Assembly: GCF_000271485.2 (NCBI RefSeq)
Contig: NZ_AKVN02000001.1
Span: 3,063,501-3,127,500, forward strand
Reading direction: 5' to 3'
DNA from: Pelosinus fermentans DSM 17108
GTDB taxonomy: Bacteria > Bacillota > Negativicutes > DSM-13327
DNA length: 64,000 bases
Position 1 is the first letter of the stretch, and every line of letters starts with the position of its first letter. The notes below the pieces were generated by a model, which saw only the letters and a program-made list of their open reading frames with translations, was not told the origin of the DNA and searched no databases. Of this stretch, positions 1 to 8,339 are shown one piece after another. A program made the translations under genes and the position numbers.

Positions 1-3000
1 GCTTATCTTGGGCGTGATACATATAAAGAGTACCCCTGGGCATACGGTGACTCACCACTACTCTGGCGGCAACGACACCATTACGGTTATATACTTCTAC
101 CCAGTCATTATCTTTAAGATCTGCCTGCAAGGCGTCCTGATGGTTCACCCATACATGAGGCCCACCGCGGAATAAGGTCAGCATATGCAGGTTATCTTGA
201 TAGGTACTGTGTATATTCCATTTGCCATGGGGGGTAAGATATCGCAGCACAATCTCCTTACCTGCTGCTAAGGGTTTATGTTCTTTGCCAGCAAACAGTA
301 CCGGTGATAAAGTCGGTTTATATACAGGCATGGCTTCACCAAACTCCAGCATGATTTCATGATCGATATAGAAATGCTGCCGTCCTGTCAATGTGCGAAA
401 AGGCATCAAATGATCGATACTGGTAGTAAAGGGTGAATAGCGCTTATTTCCTTGATTGGAACCAGTAAACACAGGTGTGGGAATAACTTGCCTAGGCTGC
501 ACCGTAATGTCATTAAAAGTAAACTTTTCTCCCGCCCGGCCAGCGCTGATATCTTTAAGCTCCATACCCGTTTTCTTTTCCGCATCTTCCCAAGCCTTCA
601 TGGCTAATTTGCCATTAGTAGCACTTGACAATGTAAGGATTGCTTCTGCCGCTTGACGAGCAGTCTCAATAGCAGGTCGACCGAAAGCCACACCTGGCAC
701 CGTAATCTGCCCATTACTCTTTTTTAGTTCCTCATACTGTTCTTTAACAGGAAAAGCAATACCATGGGCCCCCACTGGATTTTTTCCTAACAATGGACCA
801 AGGGAAGTAAATTTATTATAAATTTCTTTATAATCCCGCTCCACCATTACCAGATTCGGCATCGTCTTTCCAGGCACCGCTTCTACTTCCCCTTTGCGCC
901 AATCCAGCACCTTGCCAAAAGGCTGGGCAATCTCGCCTGGCGAATCATGCATAAGAGGCACTGCCACGATATCTTGTTGCACCTCAGGCAGATATTCTTT
1001 TGCTGTAGTGGAAAAGGCCTTGGCTAAACTTTTGAAAATATCCCAATCTGATTTGGCTTCCCAAGGTGGATTAATAGCTGGATTGAACGGATGAACAAAA
1101 GGATGCATATCCGTACTGCTTAAATCTGTTTTTTCATACCAAGTAGCTGCAGGCAGTACAATATCAGAATAAAGCGCCGTGCCAGCCATACGAAAATCTA
1201 TAGTAACCAATAAATCCAGCTTACCTTCTGGCGGTGCATTATTCCACGTAACTTCCTCTGGTCTTAGCTCTTCATTCGGTTCCGATAAGAGACCATGAGA
1301 TGCTCCCAGTAGATATTTCAGAAAATACTCATGCCCTTTACCAGAACTAGAAATCAGGTTAGAACGCCAGACAAATAATCCACGAGGGTGATTCTTCCTG
1401 TTGTCAGGGTCTTCTACGGCAAAAGACATGGATTTGTCCTTGAGTTTTTCAACGACATGACGGATGACTTGTTCGGAAGTTTCAGCTCCTGCTTGACTGG
1501 CTTTAGTACTCAGCTGTAAAGGATTTTCACTAAACTGAGGGTAGGAAGGCATCCATCCAAGTCTAGCGGCTAACACATTATAGTCTGCGGGATGGCTATA
1601 GCGGCTTTTAGTGACTGTTGGTGATTTTAGTCCATCCATGCTATGTGTTTCATACTGCCACTGGTTGGTGGCAAAATAAAAAAAGGAGGTCGCATTCTGC
1701 AGACGGGGAGGCATTGACCAGTCACGAGCAAATGCTACTGTACCCCAGCCTTCGATAGGACGACACTTCTCCTGTCCTACATAATGAGCCCAACCACCGC
1801 CATTTACGCCCTGACAGCCAGTTAGGATTACCAAATTTAATATAGCCCGATAAATGGTATCTCCATTAAACCAATGATTAATGCCTGCTCCCATGATAAT
1901 CATGGACCGCCCCAACGTATCGGCAGCATTTTGGGCAAATTCTCTAGCTATCTGAATCACTAATTCCGTTTCCACATTCGTATGTTTCTTTTGCCAAGCC
2001 GGGGTATATGTTTGTTCATCATAATAATCTACAGGATATTGTCCTGGCAGATTACGTTTCACTCCATATTGAGCTAACATCAGATCAAATACAGTTGTGA
2101 CTCTTAGCAATTTACCGTTATTCATAATCAATTTAACAGGGATGCCTCGTTTAACAATTCCAGTACCACCTTCCGTAAATTCAGGAAGATCCACGCAAAT
2201 TTGCTCATCTTCCAGGCCAAGGAATGTCAGTAAAGGAGAAAGAGCCTCACCAGATTCATTCTCCATTTTCAGATTCCATTGTCCCGTACTATCCCAACGC
2301 TGGCCAATGGTCCCTTTAGGAATTGCCGGGCCTTCTTGTACTGCATCCCACAGTACTGGTTTCCACTCGCCTTTATTTACTGCCAGCCCAAGATCACTAG
2401 CCCTTACAAAACGCCCCGGGGTATAAACAGTATCCTCTTTTTCAATGAGTACTAAAAATGGCATATCCGTAAACTGTTTTGCATAGTCCAGAAAGTATTT
2501 TTCTTGTTTATCAACATAAAATTCTTTCAAAATTACATGGGTCATTGCCTGAGCTAGAGCAGCGTCTGATCCCGGATTAACTGGAAGCCAATTGTCAGCA
2601 AATTTTACATTTTCCGCATAGTCAGGACTGACGGCTACGACCTTCGTACCTTTATAACGGACTTCCGTCATAAAATGGGCATCCGGTGTTCGAGTCATTG
2701 GTATATTGGAACCCCACATAATGATATACCCCGCATTATACCAGTCGCTGCTTTCTGGTACATCCGTCTGCTCACCCCATATCTGTGGTGATGCAGGGGG
2801 CAAATCTGCATACCAGTCATAAAAGCTTAGCATAGGGGCACCTAAGAGTGATAAAAATCGTGATCCCGCTGCATAGCTGACCATGGACATGGCAGGTATA
2901 GGCGTAAAACCAGCAATGCGGTCAGGTCCATAAGTGATAATGGTATATAGCAGCATAGCTGACATGATTTCATTAACTTCTTGCCACTCAGCCCGTACAA

Positions 3001-3484
3001 AGCCGCCCTTGCCCCGCACCTCTTTATATTGTTTTGCTTTGTCTTGATCTTCTACAATCGAGCCCCAAGCCTTTACTAAATGACCATTATTTTTTGTTAA
3101 TGCCTCACGCCATAATGACAATAATTGACTGCGAATATAAGGGTGCTTAATTCTAAGAGGACTATATACATACCAGGAGAAGCTAGCTCCCCTTGGACAT
3201 CCTCTAGGCTCGAACTCTGGCATATCCGGTCCTGTGGAAGGATAATCTGTCTGCTGGTTTTCTGAGGTAATAATACCGTCCTTAACAAATACCTTCCAGC
3301 TGCAGGACCCTGTACAGTTTACACCATGGGTCGTGCGTACCACTTTGTCATAATTCCAACGCTTACGGTATATAGTTTCAGCGTCTCGATCATCTGCAAC
3401 CACTTGACTCCAGCCATTCTGCGCTGTTTCTTTGATTTTAAAGAAATTCAGTTTTTTCCATAATGGTAATTCTTGCTTCTCCAT
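1..3484 (-). CDS. narG: Respiratory nitrate reductase alpha subunit (3' end cut by window)
   Basis: Catalytic molybdopterin subunit of the membrane-bound nitrate reductase, reducing nitrate to nitrite with electrons from NarH/NarI. I translated the minus strand from an ATG at 3484, preceded by GGAGGTGA. About 1160 residues are present; NarG is usually about 1220-1240, so only the C-terminus is missing. Near residue 55 lies HGVNCTGSC, the H-x3-C-x3-C part of the FS0 [4Fe-4S] site, with the fourth Cys in PRGCPRG further on. TRTPDAHFMTEVRYKGTK matches the bis-MGD-binding region of NarG. It follows narK by 23 bp in one operon; narHJI would be expected just outside the window. Identification is firm. 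Confidence 0.97.
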   Translation of the reverse strand, partial: MEKQELPLWKKLNFFKIKETAQNGWSQVVADDRDAETIYRKRWNYDKVVRTTHGVNCTGSCSWKVFVKDGIITSENQQTDYPSTGPDMPEFEPRGCPRGASFSWYVYSPLRIKHPYIRSQLLSLWREALTKNNGHLVKAWGSIVEDQDKAKQYKEVRGKGGFVRAEWQEVNEIMSAMLLYTIITYGPDRIAGFTPIPAMSMVSYAAGSRFLSLLGAPMLSFYDWYADLPPASPQIWGEQTDVPESSDWYNAGYIIMWGSNIPMTRTPDAHFMTEVRYKGTKVVAVSPDYAENVKFADNWLPVNPGSDAALAQAMTHVILKEFYVDKQEKYFLDYAKQFTDMPFLVLIEKEDTVYTPGRFVRASDLGLAVNKGEWKPVLWDAVQEGPAIPKGTIGQRWDSTGQWNLKMENESGEALSPLLTFLGLEDEQICVDLPEFTEGGTGIVKRGIPVKLIMNNGKLLRVTTVFDLMLAQYGVKRNLPGQYPVDYYDEQTYTPAWQKKHTNVETELVIQIAREFAQNAADTLGRSMIIMGAGINHWFNGDTIYRAILNLVILTGCQGVNGGGWAHYVGQEKCRPIEGWGTVAFARDWSMPPRLQNATSFFYFATNQWQYETHSMDGLKSPTVTKSRYSHPADYNVLAARLGWMPSYPQFSENPLQLSTKASQAGAETSEQVIRHVVEKLKDKSMSFAVEDPDNRKNHPRGLFVWRSNLISSSGKGHEYFLKYLLGASHGLLSEPNEELRPEEVTWNNAPPEGKLDLLVTIDFRMAGTALYSDIVLPAATWYEKTDLSSTDMHPFVHPFNPAINPPWEAKSDWDIFKSLAKAFSTTAKEYLPEVQQDIVAVPLMHDSPGEIAQPFGKVLDWRKGEVEAVPGKTMPNLVMVERDYKEIYNKFTSLGPLLGKNPVGAHGIAFPVKEQYEELKKSNGQITVPGVAFGRPAIETARQAAEAILTLSSATNGKLAMKAWEDAEKKTGMELKDISAGRAGEKFTFNDITVQPRQVIPTPVFTGSNQGNKRYSPFTTSIDHLMPFRTLTGRQHFYIDHEIMLEFGEAMPVYKPTLSPVLFAGKEHKPLAAGKEIVLRYLTPHGKWNIHSTYQDNLHMLTLFRGGPHVWVNHQDALQADLKDNDWVEVYNRNGVVAARVVVSHRMPRGTLYMYHAQDK

Positions 3485-3507
3485 TTATTCTCACCTCCAT
3501 ATATTTC

Positions 3508-4809
3508 TTAGCACTTTATCTCTGCATTTGCACGACTATAATAATAATGAATTACAAATAGACTGATGATATAAAAGGCAATAAAACCATATAAGGCCAT
3601 GGCAGGCGATCCAGTAGTCCGTGTTGACCAACCAAAAGCTATGGGAACAAAAAACGCACCATAAGCAGCAACGGCTGAAATAAAGCCAATAGCTGGCGCT
3701 GCTTCTTTAGGGTTAAATATTTTGGAAGACATGCCAAACGTGGAACCGCTGGCTGCCCCAGTAGTAACAAATAAAATTAATGCCATGATAAAAAATGCGA
3801 CAAAATTATGTTGGTTCATAAAAAAGATAACTCCTAAGGTAGCACCACTCATAATAAAAATAGACCCAAAGCTTACTCGCGCCCCACCGTATTTATCAGC
3901 AGCCCAGCCTCCTATAGGACGAGAGAGAGCGCCTACGAGAGGTCCTAAAAAAGCATACTGCAACGGGTTAATGCCAGGAAATTGCAACTTTATCAATAAA
4001 GGAAACACTGCGGAATAACCAATAAAAGAACCAAAAGCAATGGTATAGATAAAACTCATGACCCACATATGTTTACAGCTAAAGATGCTGAATTGTTCAC
4101 GAAGGGATGCTTTAGCAGTCTCCAGGTTATTCATACCAAAAAACGCGGCTACTGTGATCACTACAATAGGAATAATCCATATAAAGGCAGCATTTTGCAG
4201 CCAAACACTTTTAGCACTCCCACCATTCACTAAAAGTTGAGGCTCACCACCGATACTGCCAAAGATTCCAAAGGTAATAACAAACGGTACCACAAACTGT
4301 ACAACACTGACGCCTACATTACCCAATCCCCCATTGATTCCTAATGCAGTTCCCTTCAATTTCTTAGGGAAAAAGAAACTAATGTTACCCATAGACGATG
4401 CGAAGTTTCCTCCACCTAAGCCACACAATATAGCCAGTATAGCCATTGTCTTATAGGTTGTCGTAATATCCTGTACTGCATATCCAATACCAATCGCTGG
4501 AATTAAAAGAGATGCTGTGCTAATCACCGTCCAATTCCGTCCACCAAAAACAGGTATTACAAAAGCATAAAAAATTCGTAACGTTGCACCTGATAATCCT
4601 GGCAAAGCAACTAAATTAAACAACTCCTCCGTACTGAATGTGAACCCTGCACTGTTAAGATTAACCGCTACAACCGACCATAACACCCAAATGCAAAAAG
4701 ATACGAGTAGAGCCGGAACAGAAATCCATAAATTTCGGTTCGCAATTTTTTTTCCCTCCTGCTCCCAAAAAATAGGGTCCTCCGGATTCCATATTTTCAA
4801 TTTATACAA
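3508..4809 (-). CDS. narK: NarK-type nitrate/nitrite transporter
   Basis: Major facilitator protein of 433 residues with about 12 membrane segments that moves nitrate in and/or nitrite out. The two nitrate signature motifs are present: a Gly-rich GINGGLGNVG around residues 157-166 and a second one near GAASGSTFGMSS. Conserved Arg residues occur in ATLRIF (about residue 78) and ALSRPIGG, the positions that bind the anion in E. coli NarK. Translation probably starts at a TTG (4809), because GGGGG lies 8 nt upstream and no better start exists. First gene of the narK-narG operon; a palindrome-controlled promoter lies directly upstream. Whether it is a nitrate/proton symporter or a nitrate/nitrite antiporter cannot be told from sequence. 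Confidence 0.95.
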   Translation of the reverse strand: MYKLKIWNPEDPIFWEQEGKKIANRNLWISVPALLVSFCIWVLWSVVAVNLNSAGFTFSTEELFNLVALPGLSGATLRIFYAFVIPVFGGRNWTVISTASLLIPAIGIGYAVQDITTTYKTMAILAILCGLGGGNFASSMGNISFFFPKKLKGTALGINGGLGNVGVSVVQFVVPFVITFGIFGSIGGEPQLLVNGGSAKSVWLQNAAFIWIIPIVVITVAAFFGMNNLETAKASLREQFSIFSCKHMWVMSFIYTIAFGSFIGYSAVFPLLIKLQFPGINPLQYAFLGPLVGALSRPIGGWAADKYGGARVSFGSIFIMSGATLGVIFFMNQHNFVAFFIMALILFVTTGAASGSTFGMSSKIFNPKEAAPAIGFISAVAAYGAFFVPIAFGWSTRTTGSPAMALYGFIAFYIISLFVIHYYYSRANAEIKC

Positions 4810-4855
4810 TGACTGGTCCCCCTTTAGTAAGTGTGTAATATATATTGTCAGATTT

Positions 4856-4921
4856 ATTTTAATATTTTGTCGATGAAAAGTAATGTAGGGAATCCCCTAT
4901 ATCGATTAAGGGGATCCCCTA
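4856..4921 (-). promoter_or_regulatory. narK promoter with two NreC-like palindromes
   Basis: Reading the minus strand: a distal palindrome (plus strand 4908-4921, AAGGGGATCCCCTA) and a proximal one (4886-4899, TAGGGAATCCCCTA) have centres 22 bp apart, about two helical turns. They are followed by TTACTT (-35, 4878-4883), a 16-bp spacer and TAAAAT (-10, 4856-4861). The proximal centre is 31 nt from the -10, i.e. about -43.5, a class II activation position. The proximal site fits TAGGG-N4-CCCTA exactly, as described for NreC of staphylococci. The same layout recurs at 7830-7895 and 8271-8314. Confidence 0.85.
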
Positions 4922-4961
4922 CATTGGCTATAAAAAATCATTTATGTCATTATTGTTAACT

Positions 4962-5909
4962 TTACCAATATATATACTCCGCTACTTGCGCCTTAGGATT
5001 CAAAATTACATCTTTCAATACCCAGTTTTTGAATACCTGATAACCAGTTCTATCAACAATGTATCCTACATGTTCCTTTCCTCCTGGTGCATCTTTGTCT
5101 ATATAATTATGGACATAGGCATAGGTATTTTTAATGATCTCTAAAACACTAGCTTCATCAATCCACTTGATAAACGGCTGCGCAATTCTAGGGTTCTTTC
5201 TTCCCGTTCTTCCCATAATTACAAGCTGATATAAATTATTGGAACTTCTCGTCCAAGCCCCTGTTGGGCACTTTAATACACATTCTCCGCAGCCAATGCA
5301 TTTATCTGAATGCCTGACTACCTTAAAGTTTTCAAATTTCAAGGCGCCAGCAGATTTTTTTTCACAAGCTTTTACACATGCCTGACATCCAATGCACCGA
5401 TAGGAATCATACTGTGGCTCGTTCATGCCAATAATGCCAAAATCATTCATTCTTGCCTTAATACAATCATTAGGACAACCAGTAAGAGCAATTTTCACAT
5501 GATAATCATTAGGAAAAATCACTTTCTCTATCCGTTGAGCAAAAGCACTTGTATCAAAATTAGCAAACTGGCATACCCGACTCCCAATACAGGCCGCAAC
5601 ATTTCTGGTACCTGCTGCAGAATATCCTGCATTAGAATCAGTTTGGTTAACTTCAAGTCCGTCGATTAGACTTTGAATTATGGCATTCACCTCTGCCATT
5701 TTTTCAATATCAATACCTGAAATCTCAAAACCTTGTCGCGTTGTTATATGAATGGTACCATTACCAAATGTTTCTGCCACGTACTTAACCGTATCCAGAT
5801 ATTTTGCTGCCATTTCTCCCCCTGGAACCCTAATCCTAATAGCAGTCTTATATCTTTCCTTTGTTATACGAAAGGCATTCTTTTTTAGTATTTTTGTATT
5901 TATATCCAT
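4962..5909 (-). CDS. asrC: Anaerobic sulfite reductase subunit C (siroheme catalytic subunit)
   Basis: Catalytic subunit of the cytoplasmic AsrABC complex, which reduces sulfite to sulfide by six electrons at a siroheme-[4Fe-4S] centre. The siroheme motif is complete: C107-x5-C113 and C145-x3-C149. Two ferredoxin-type [4Fe-4S] motifs follow, CIGCQAC at about 172 and CIGCGEC at about 204, each with its remote Cys. Length (315) is normal for AsrC. Last gene of asrABC, 19 bp after asrB. Siroheme reductases of this fold also reduce nitrite; the shared promoter motif with narK makes nitrite a possible substrate here, but that is inference. No terminator is visible before the nar promoter. Confidence 0.94.
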   Translation of the reverse strand: MDINTKILKKNAFRITKERYKTAIRIRVPGGEMAAKYLDTVKYVAETFGNGTIHITTRQGFEISGIDIEKMAEVNAIIQSLIDGLEVNQTDSNAGYSAAGTRNVAACIGSRVCQFANFDTSAFAQRIEKVIFPNDYHVKIALTGCPNDCIKARMNDFGIIGMNEPQYDSYRCIGCQACVKACEKKSAGALKFENFKVVRHSDKCIGCGECVLKCPTGAWTRSSNNLYQLVIMGRTGRKNPRIAQPFIKWIDEASVLEIIKNTYAYVHNYIDKDAPGGKEHVGYIVDRTGYQVFKNWVLKDVILNPKAQVAEYIYW

Positions 5910-5928
5910 ACATACTGCTCCTCCTTAA

Positions 5929-6723
5929 TTAATCAATAAAACTTTTAGCTTTCACATAATTAAACACAGGTCCCTCAAGACAAATATAAGTATCGTCAAT
6001 TTTACAGTGTCCGCATTTGCCAACGCCACAGCACATTTTTCTCTCATAAGACACCCATATATTTTCTTCCCTAATCCCTCTTTTTAAAAATTCTGCCACA
6101 GTAAAACGAATCATTACAGGCGGGCCTACAACAATCACATTTGCCATTGATTGATTTTCTATGGAGATATCTTGTATATAATTTGTAATAAGACCCGTAT
6201 TGCCTGTATACGTTTCATCATCTGAACCATCTACTGTTACTATAACATTGATTGTCCTTTGCCACTTCTCAAAGTCAGCTTTATAAAGTATATCTTTAGG
6301 TGATTTGAATCCAGCAATCAAGGAAAAGACTGTCACTTCATGAACATTATCAGCAAAGTAATCTACAACGCCTTTGACTGGTGCTAACCCCGTCCCACCA
6401 GCAGCAACAATAACTTCCTTCGATTTAAACAAGTCAATGTTAAAACCATTACCATAAGGCCCCCTTAGGAATAGCACGCCACCTTCCTGTAGCTCATGAA
6501 TCGTATTGGTAACCAGCCCCACTCTGCGAATTGTCAATCCAACATACCCTTCACCAATTTCACTCACAGATATGGGTGCTTCGCCAAATTTAGGAATGGA
6601 TACTTCAAAAAACTGTCCAGGCTTTACATCGCCCTTATACTCCATTAAGAAAGTATAATCAATAGCAGTATGAGGAATTATTTTTATAATTCGGGATTTA
6701 AAAGGCAGATACGTATTGCTCAT
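5929..6723 (-). CDS. asrB: Anaerobic sulfite reductase subunit B (FAD/NAD(P)H module)
   Basis: Electron-input subunit of AsrABC, a flavoprotein of the ferredoxin-NADP reductase / dihydroorotate dehydrogenase B (PyrK) family that passes electrons from NAD(P)H. 264 residues. The N-terminal FAD-binding barrel includes TIRRVGLVT, the NAD-binding part includes AAGGTGLAPVKG (about 108-119), and a C-terminal Cys cluster CCGVGKCGHC plus a later Cys (about 231-248) binds [2Fe-2S]. Its ATG overlaps the asrA stop codon by one base (TAATG) with GGAGGAG upstream, so the two are translationally coupled. Confidence 0.94.
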   Translation of the reverse strand: MSNTYLPFKSRIIKIIPHTAIDYTFLMEYKGDVKPGQFFEVSIPKFGEAPISVSEIGEGYVGLTIRRVGLVTNTIHELQEGGVLFLRGPYGNGFNIDLFKSKEVIVAAGGTGLAPVKGVVDYFADNVHEVTVFSLIAGFKSPKDILYKADFEKWQRTINVIVTVDGSDDETYTGNTGLITNYIQDISIENQSMANVIVVGPPVMIRFTVAEFLKRGIREENIWVSYERKMCCGVGKCGHCKIDDTYICLEGPVFNYVKAKSFID

Positions 6724-7715
6724 TATTTCTCCTCCACTATGCTCTTAAGTCTATTTGCACAATGCGCAATCGAAATATACTCTGGACATGCATCATCACA
6801 TCTTCCACACCCGACACACATATGGTAGCCAAAGCGCTTTTTATAATCATGAAACTTATGCATCACTCTAAATCGCATACGATCTCCTTGCTTTTTGCGG
6901 AAAGAATGTCCTCCGGCCATATCCGTGAAGCCATCAACCATACAGGAAGACCAAACCCGTCTTCGCTCTCCCATGTTTTTATTTTCTTTATAAAAGATAT
7001 CTTGCATCGAGAAACAACTACAAGTTGGACATACAAAACTACATCTTCCGCAGCCGATGCAGCGAGATGAATATTCTTCCCAAAAAACAGATTGTGCCAG
7101 CCCTTTTGATAGCTCTTTCGGTATAGAAACCTTCGTTTTATTTTCCATGACGAAATGCGGAGAAAGGTCTACTACCTTTTCATCCAGCCGACTCATCTCT
7201 TTATTATTAATTCCGACATATACATAATCACCATCAGGACGTATAAACATATCATATTCATCCGTAATATTGGTTCCCATACTGGCGCAAAAACAGTTTG
7301 CAAAACTTTCATGACATTCGATGAGACAAAATCTTACTTTTTCACGAAATACCTTATAGTAAGGATCTTCACATCCATTTCTTAGATAGATATCATCAAG
7401 CCTTTTTATGCCATGTATGTCACAACTTCTCAAGAATAGCAGTACTTTTTTATCATGAACCTTGGGTTCTGTCCAATTATCCTCGTTAAAATAAAATAAA
7501 TTCTCAGTAATGGGTAGAAGAATTTCTTTAGCAGAAAAATTAGTTTTTATCGTCAGTTCGACTTCTTCCAGCTTTGTTATTTTCTGATACCTAACTGAAT
7601 CCGTATTGGTAAAAGCCCCCTTCCCCAAGAGAGCTACGGGAGCAAAAATTAGATACTCCTTTTCTAGTTCTTTTAAGTACTGGTTAAACCTTATCCCGGT
7701 TACTTTATATGCCAT
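6723..7715 (-). CDS. asrA: Anaerobic sulfite reductase subunit A (ferredoxin-like)
   Basis: Electron-transfer subunit of AsrABC carrying two [4Fe-4S] clusters: CIGCGRC...CP at about 219-230 followed by TCSC, and CVGCGRC...CPEYI at about 300-311. 330 residues, close to the enteric AsrA length. The family also resembles the 4Fe-4S subunits that link flavin modules to hydrogenases. The start at 7715 is supported by GGAAAGGA 8 nt upstream. First gene of asrABC, with a 115-nt leader running from a palindrome-controlled promoter at 7830-7895. Confidence 0.93.
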   Translation of the reverse strand: MAYKVTGIRFNQYLKELEKEYLIFAPVALLGKGAFTNTDSVRYQKITKLEEVELTIKTNFSAKEILLPITENLFYFNEDNWTEPKVHDKKVLLFLRSCDIHGIKRLDDIYLRNGCEDPYYKVFREKVRFCLIECHESFANCFCASMGTNITDEYDMFIRPDGDYVYVGINNKEMSRLDEKVVDLSPHFVMENKTKVSIPKELSKGLAQSVFWEEYSSRCIGCGRCSFVCPTCSCFSMQDIFYKENKNMGERRRVWSSCMVDGFTDMAGGHSFRKKQGDRMRFRVMHKFHDYKKRFGYHMCVGCGRCDDACPEYISIAHCANRLKSIVEEK

Positions 7716-7829
7716 TATTTTTTTCCTTTCCTACGTTTGTTTTTTCTTATGAATCCTGCTTTTACCCTTGCCTCTTTAAGAACCTTATTATTCTATAGTT
7801 CTTTTGTGCAATGAATAGACATCAGGCTA

Positions 7830-7895
7830 ATTTTAATATTTAACTACTAAAAAGTAATGTAGGGAATTCCCTCTATTGCTAAAGGAAATTCCCTA
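7830..7895 (-). promoter_or_regulatory. asrA promoter with two NreC-like palindromes
   Basis: Minus-strand promoter built like that of narK. Distal palindrome at 7882-7895 (AAGGAAATTCCCTA), proximal palindrome at 7860-7873 (TAGGGAATTCCCTC), centres again 22 bp apart. Then TTACTT at 7852-7857, a 16-bp spacer and TAAAAT at 7830-7835. The proximal centre is again 31 nt from the -10. The spacing is base-for-base the same as at narK. Confidence 0.85.
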
Positions 7896-7985
7896 CATTG
7901 TTTATTTTAATAAATTTCTATTCCTAGAGGGATTACACCATTTTAATTATTTGCAAAGAAAGTAACACATTATTTTAGAATGTAT

Positions 7986-8177
7986 CTACCACCAATAATG
8001 AGGGTATTTGTACTTTAGTACATATTTATTAAAAACCACTGCTACAGCTGCTACCATGATGCTGCCAATCAATACTGTAAAGAAAACCTTCCTCGCACAC
8101 AAGCTCCCTAAAGTAGACCAACTAATGTGTTTAAAGTTTAATTTGCGATGCAGTATTTGTCGCGAATTAGTATGCAT
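7986..8177 (-). CDS. Small single-span membrane protein, function unknown
   Basis: 63 codons if translation starts at the ATG at 8177; a longer in-frame ATG at 8234 would give 82 residues but has no ribosome site. GGAGAGG lies 13 nt upstream of 8177, rather far. The product is basic at its N-terminus, has one clear membrane segment (FFTVLIGSIMVAAVAVVF) and ends in an aromatic, basic tail, KYKYPHYWW. I do not recognise a family. Support for it being real comes from the strong promoter at 8271-8314, which shares the nar/asr architecture and has no other gene to drive before asrA. It could be an accessory subunit or membrane anchor for nar or asr; that is speculation. Confidence 0.5.
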   Translation of the reverse strand: MHTNSRQILHRKLNFKHISWSTLGSLCARKVFFTVLIGSIMVAAVAVVFNKYVLKYKYPHYWW

Positions 8178-8270
8178 ACATGTCGTTATTCCTCTCCAAC
8201 ATCTAATAAGGCCCATGGAACAATTTACAAACATCGTAAATATACTTGTACCTATATCAGCAGGAAATTT

Positions 8271-8314
8271 ATTATACTCTTTTGATGGCTAAAAGTAATC
8301 TAGGGAATTCCCTA
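8271..8314 (-). promoter_or_regulatory. Third NreC-like promoter, upstream of the small membrane protein
   Basis: A perfect palindrome TAGGGAATTCCCTA at 8301-8314 is followed on the minus strand by TTACTT (8293-8298), a 16-bp spacer and TATAAT (8271-8276). The distance from palindrome centre to -10 is 31 nt, identical to the narK and asrA promoters. No second palindrome is seen 22 bp further upstream. It lies in the 105-bp gap after the DUF438 gene. Confidence 0.8.
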
Positions 8315-8339
8315 TTGTTAATTGTTTATTGTTCCTAAC

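Noticed and set aside
2097-2426. 109-residue plus-strand frame inside narG
   Set aside because: It is the opposite strand of a well-conserved narG region and has no recognisable protein pattern or ribosome site.
8008-8292. 94-residue plus-strand frame opposite the small membrane protein
   Set aside because: No ribosome site, no promoter toward it, and it overlaps the minus-strand gene and its promoter.
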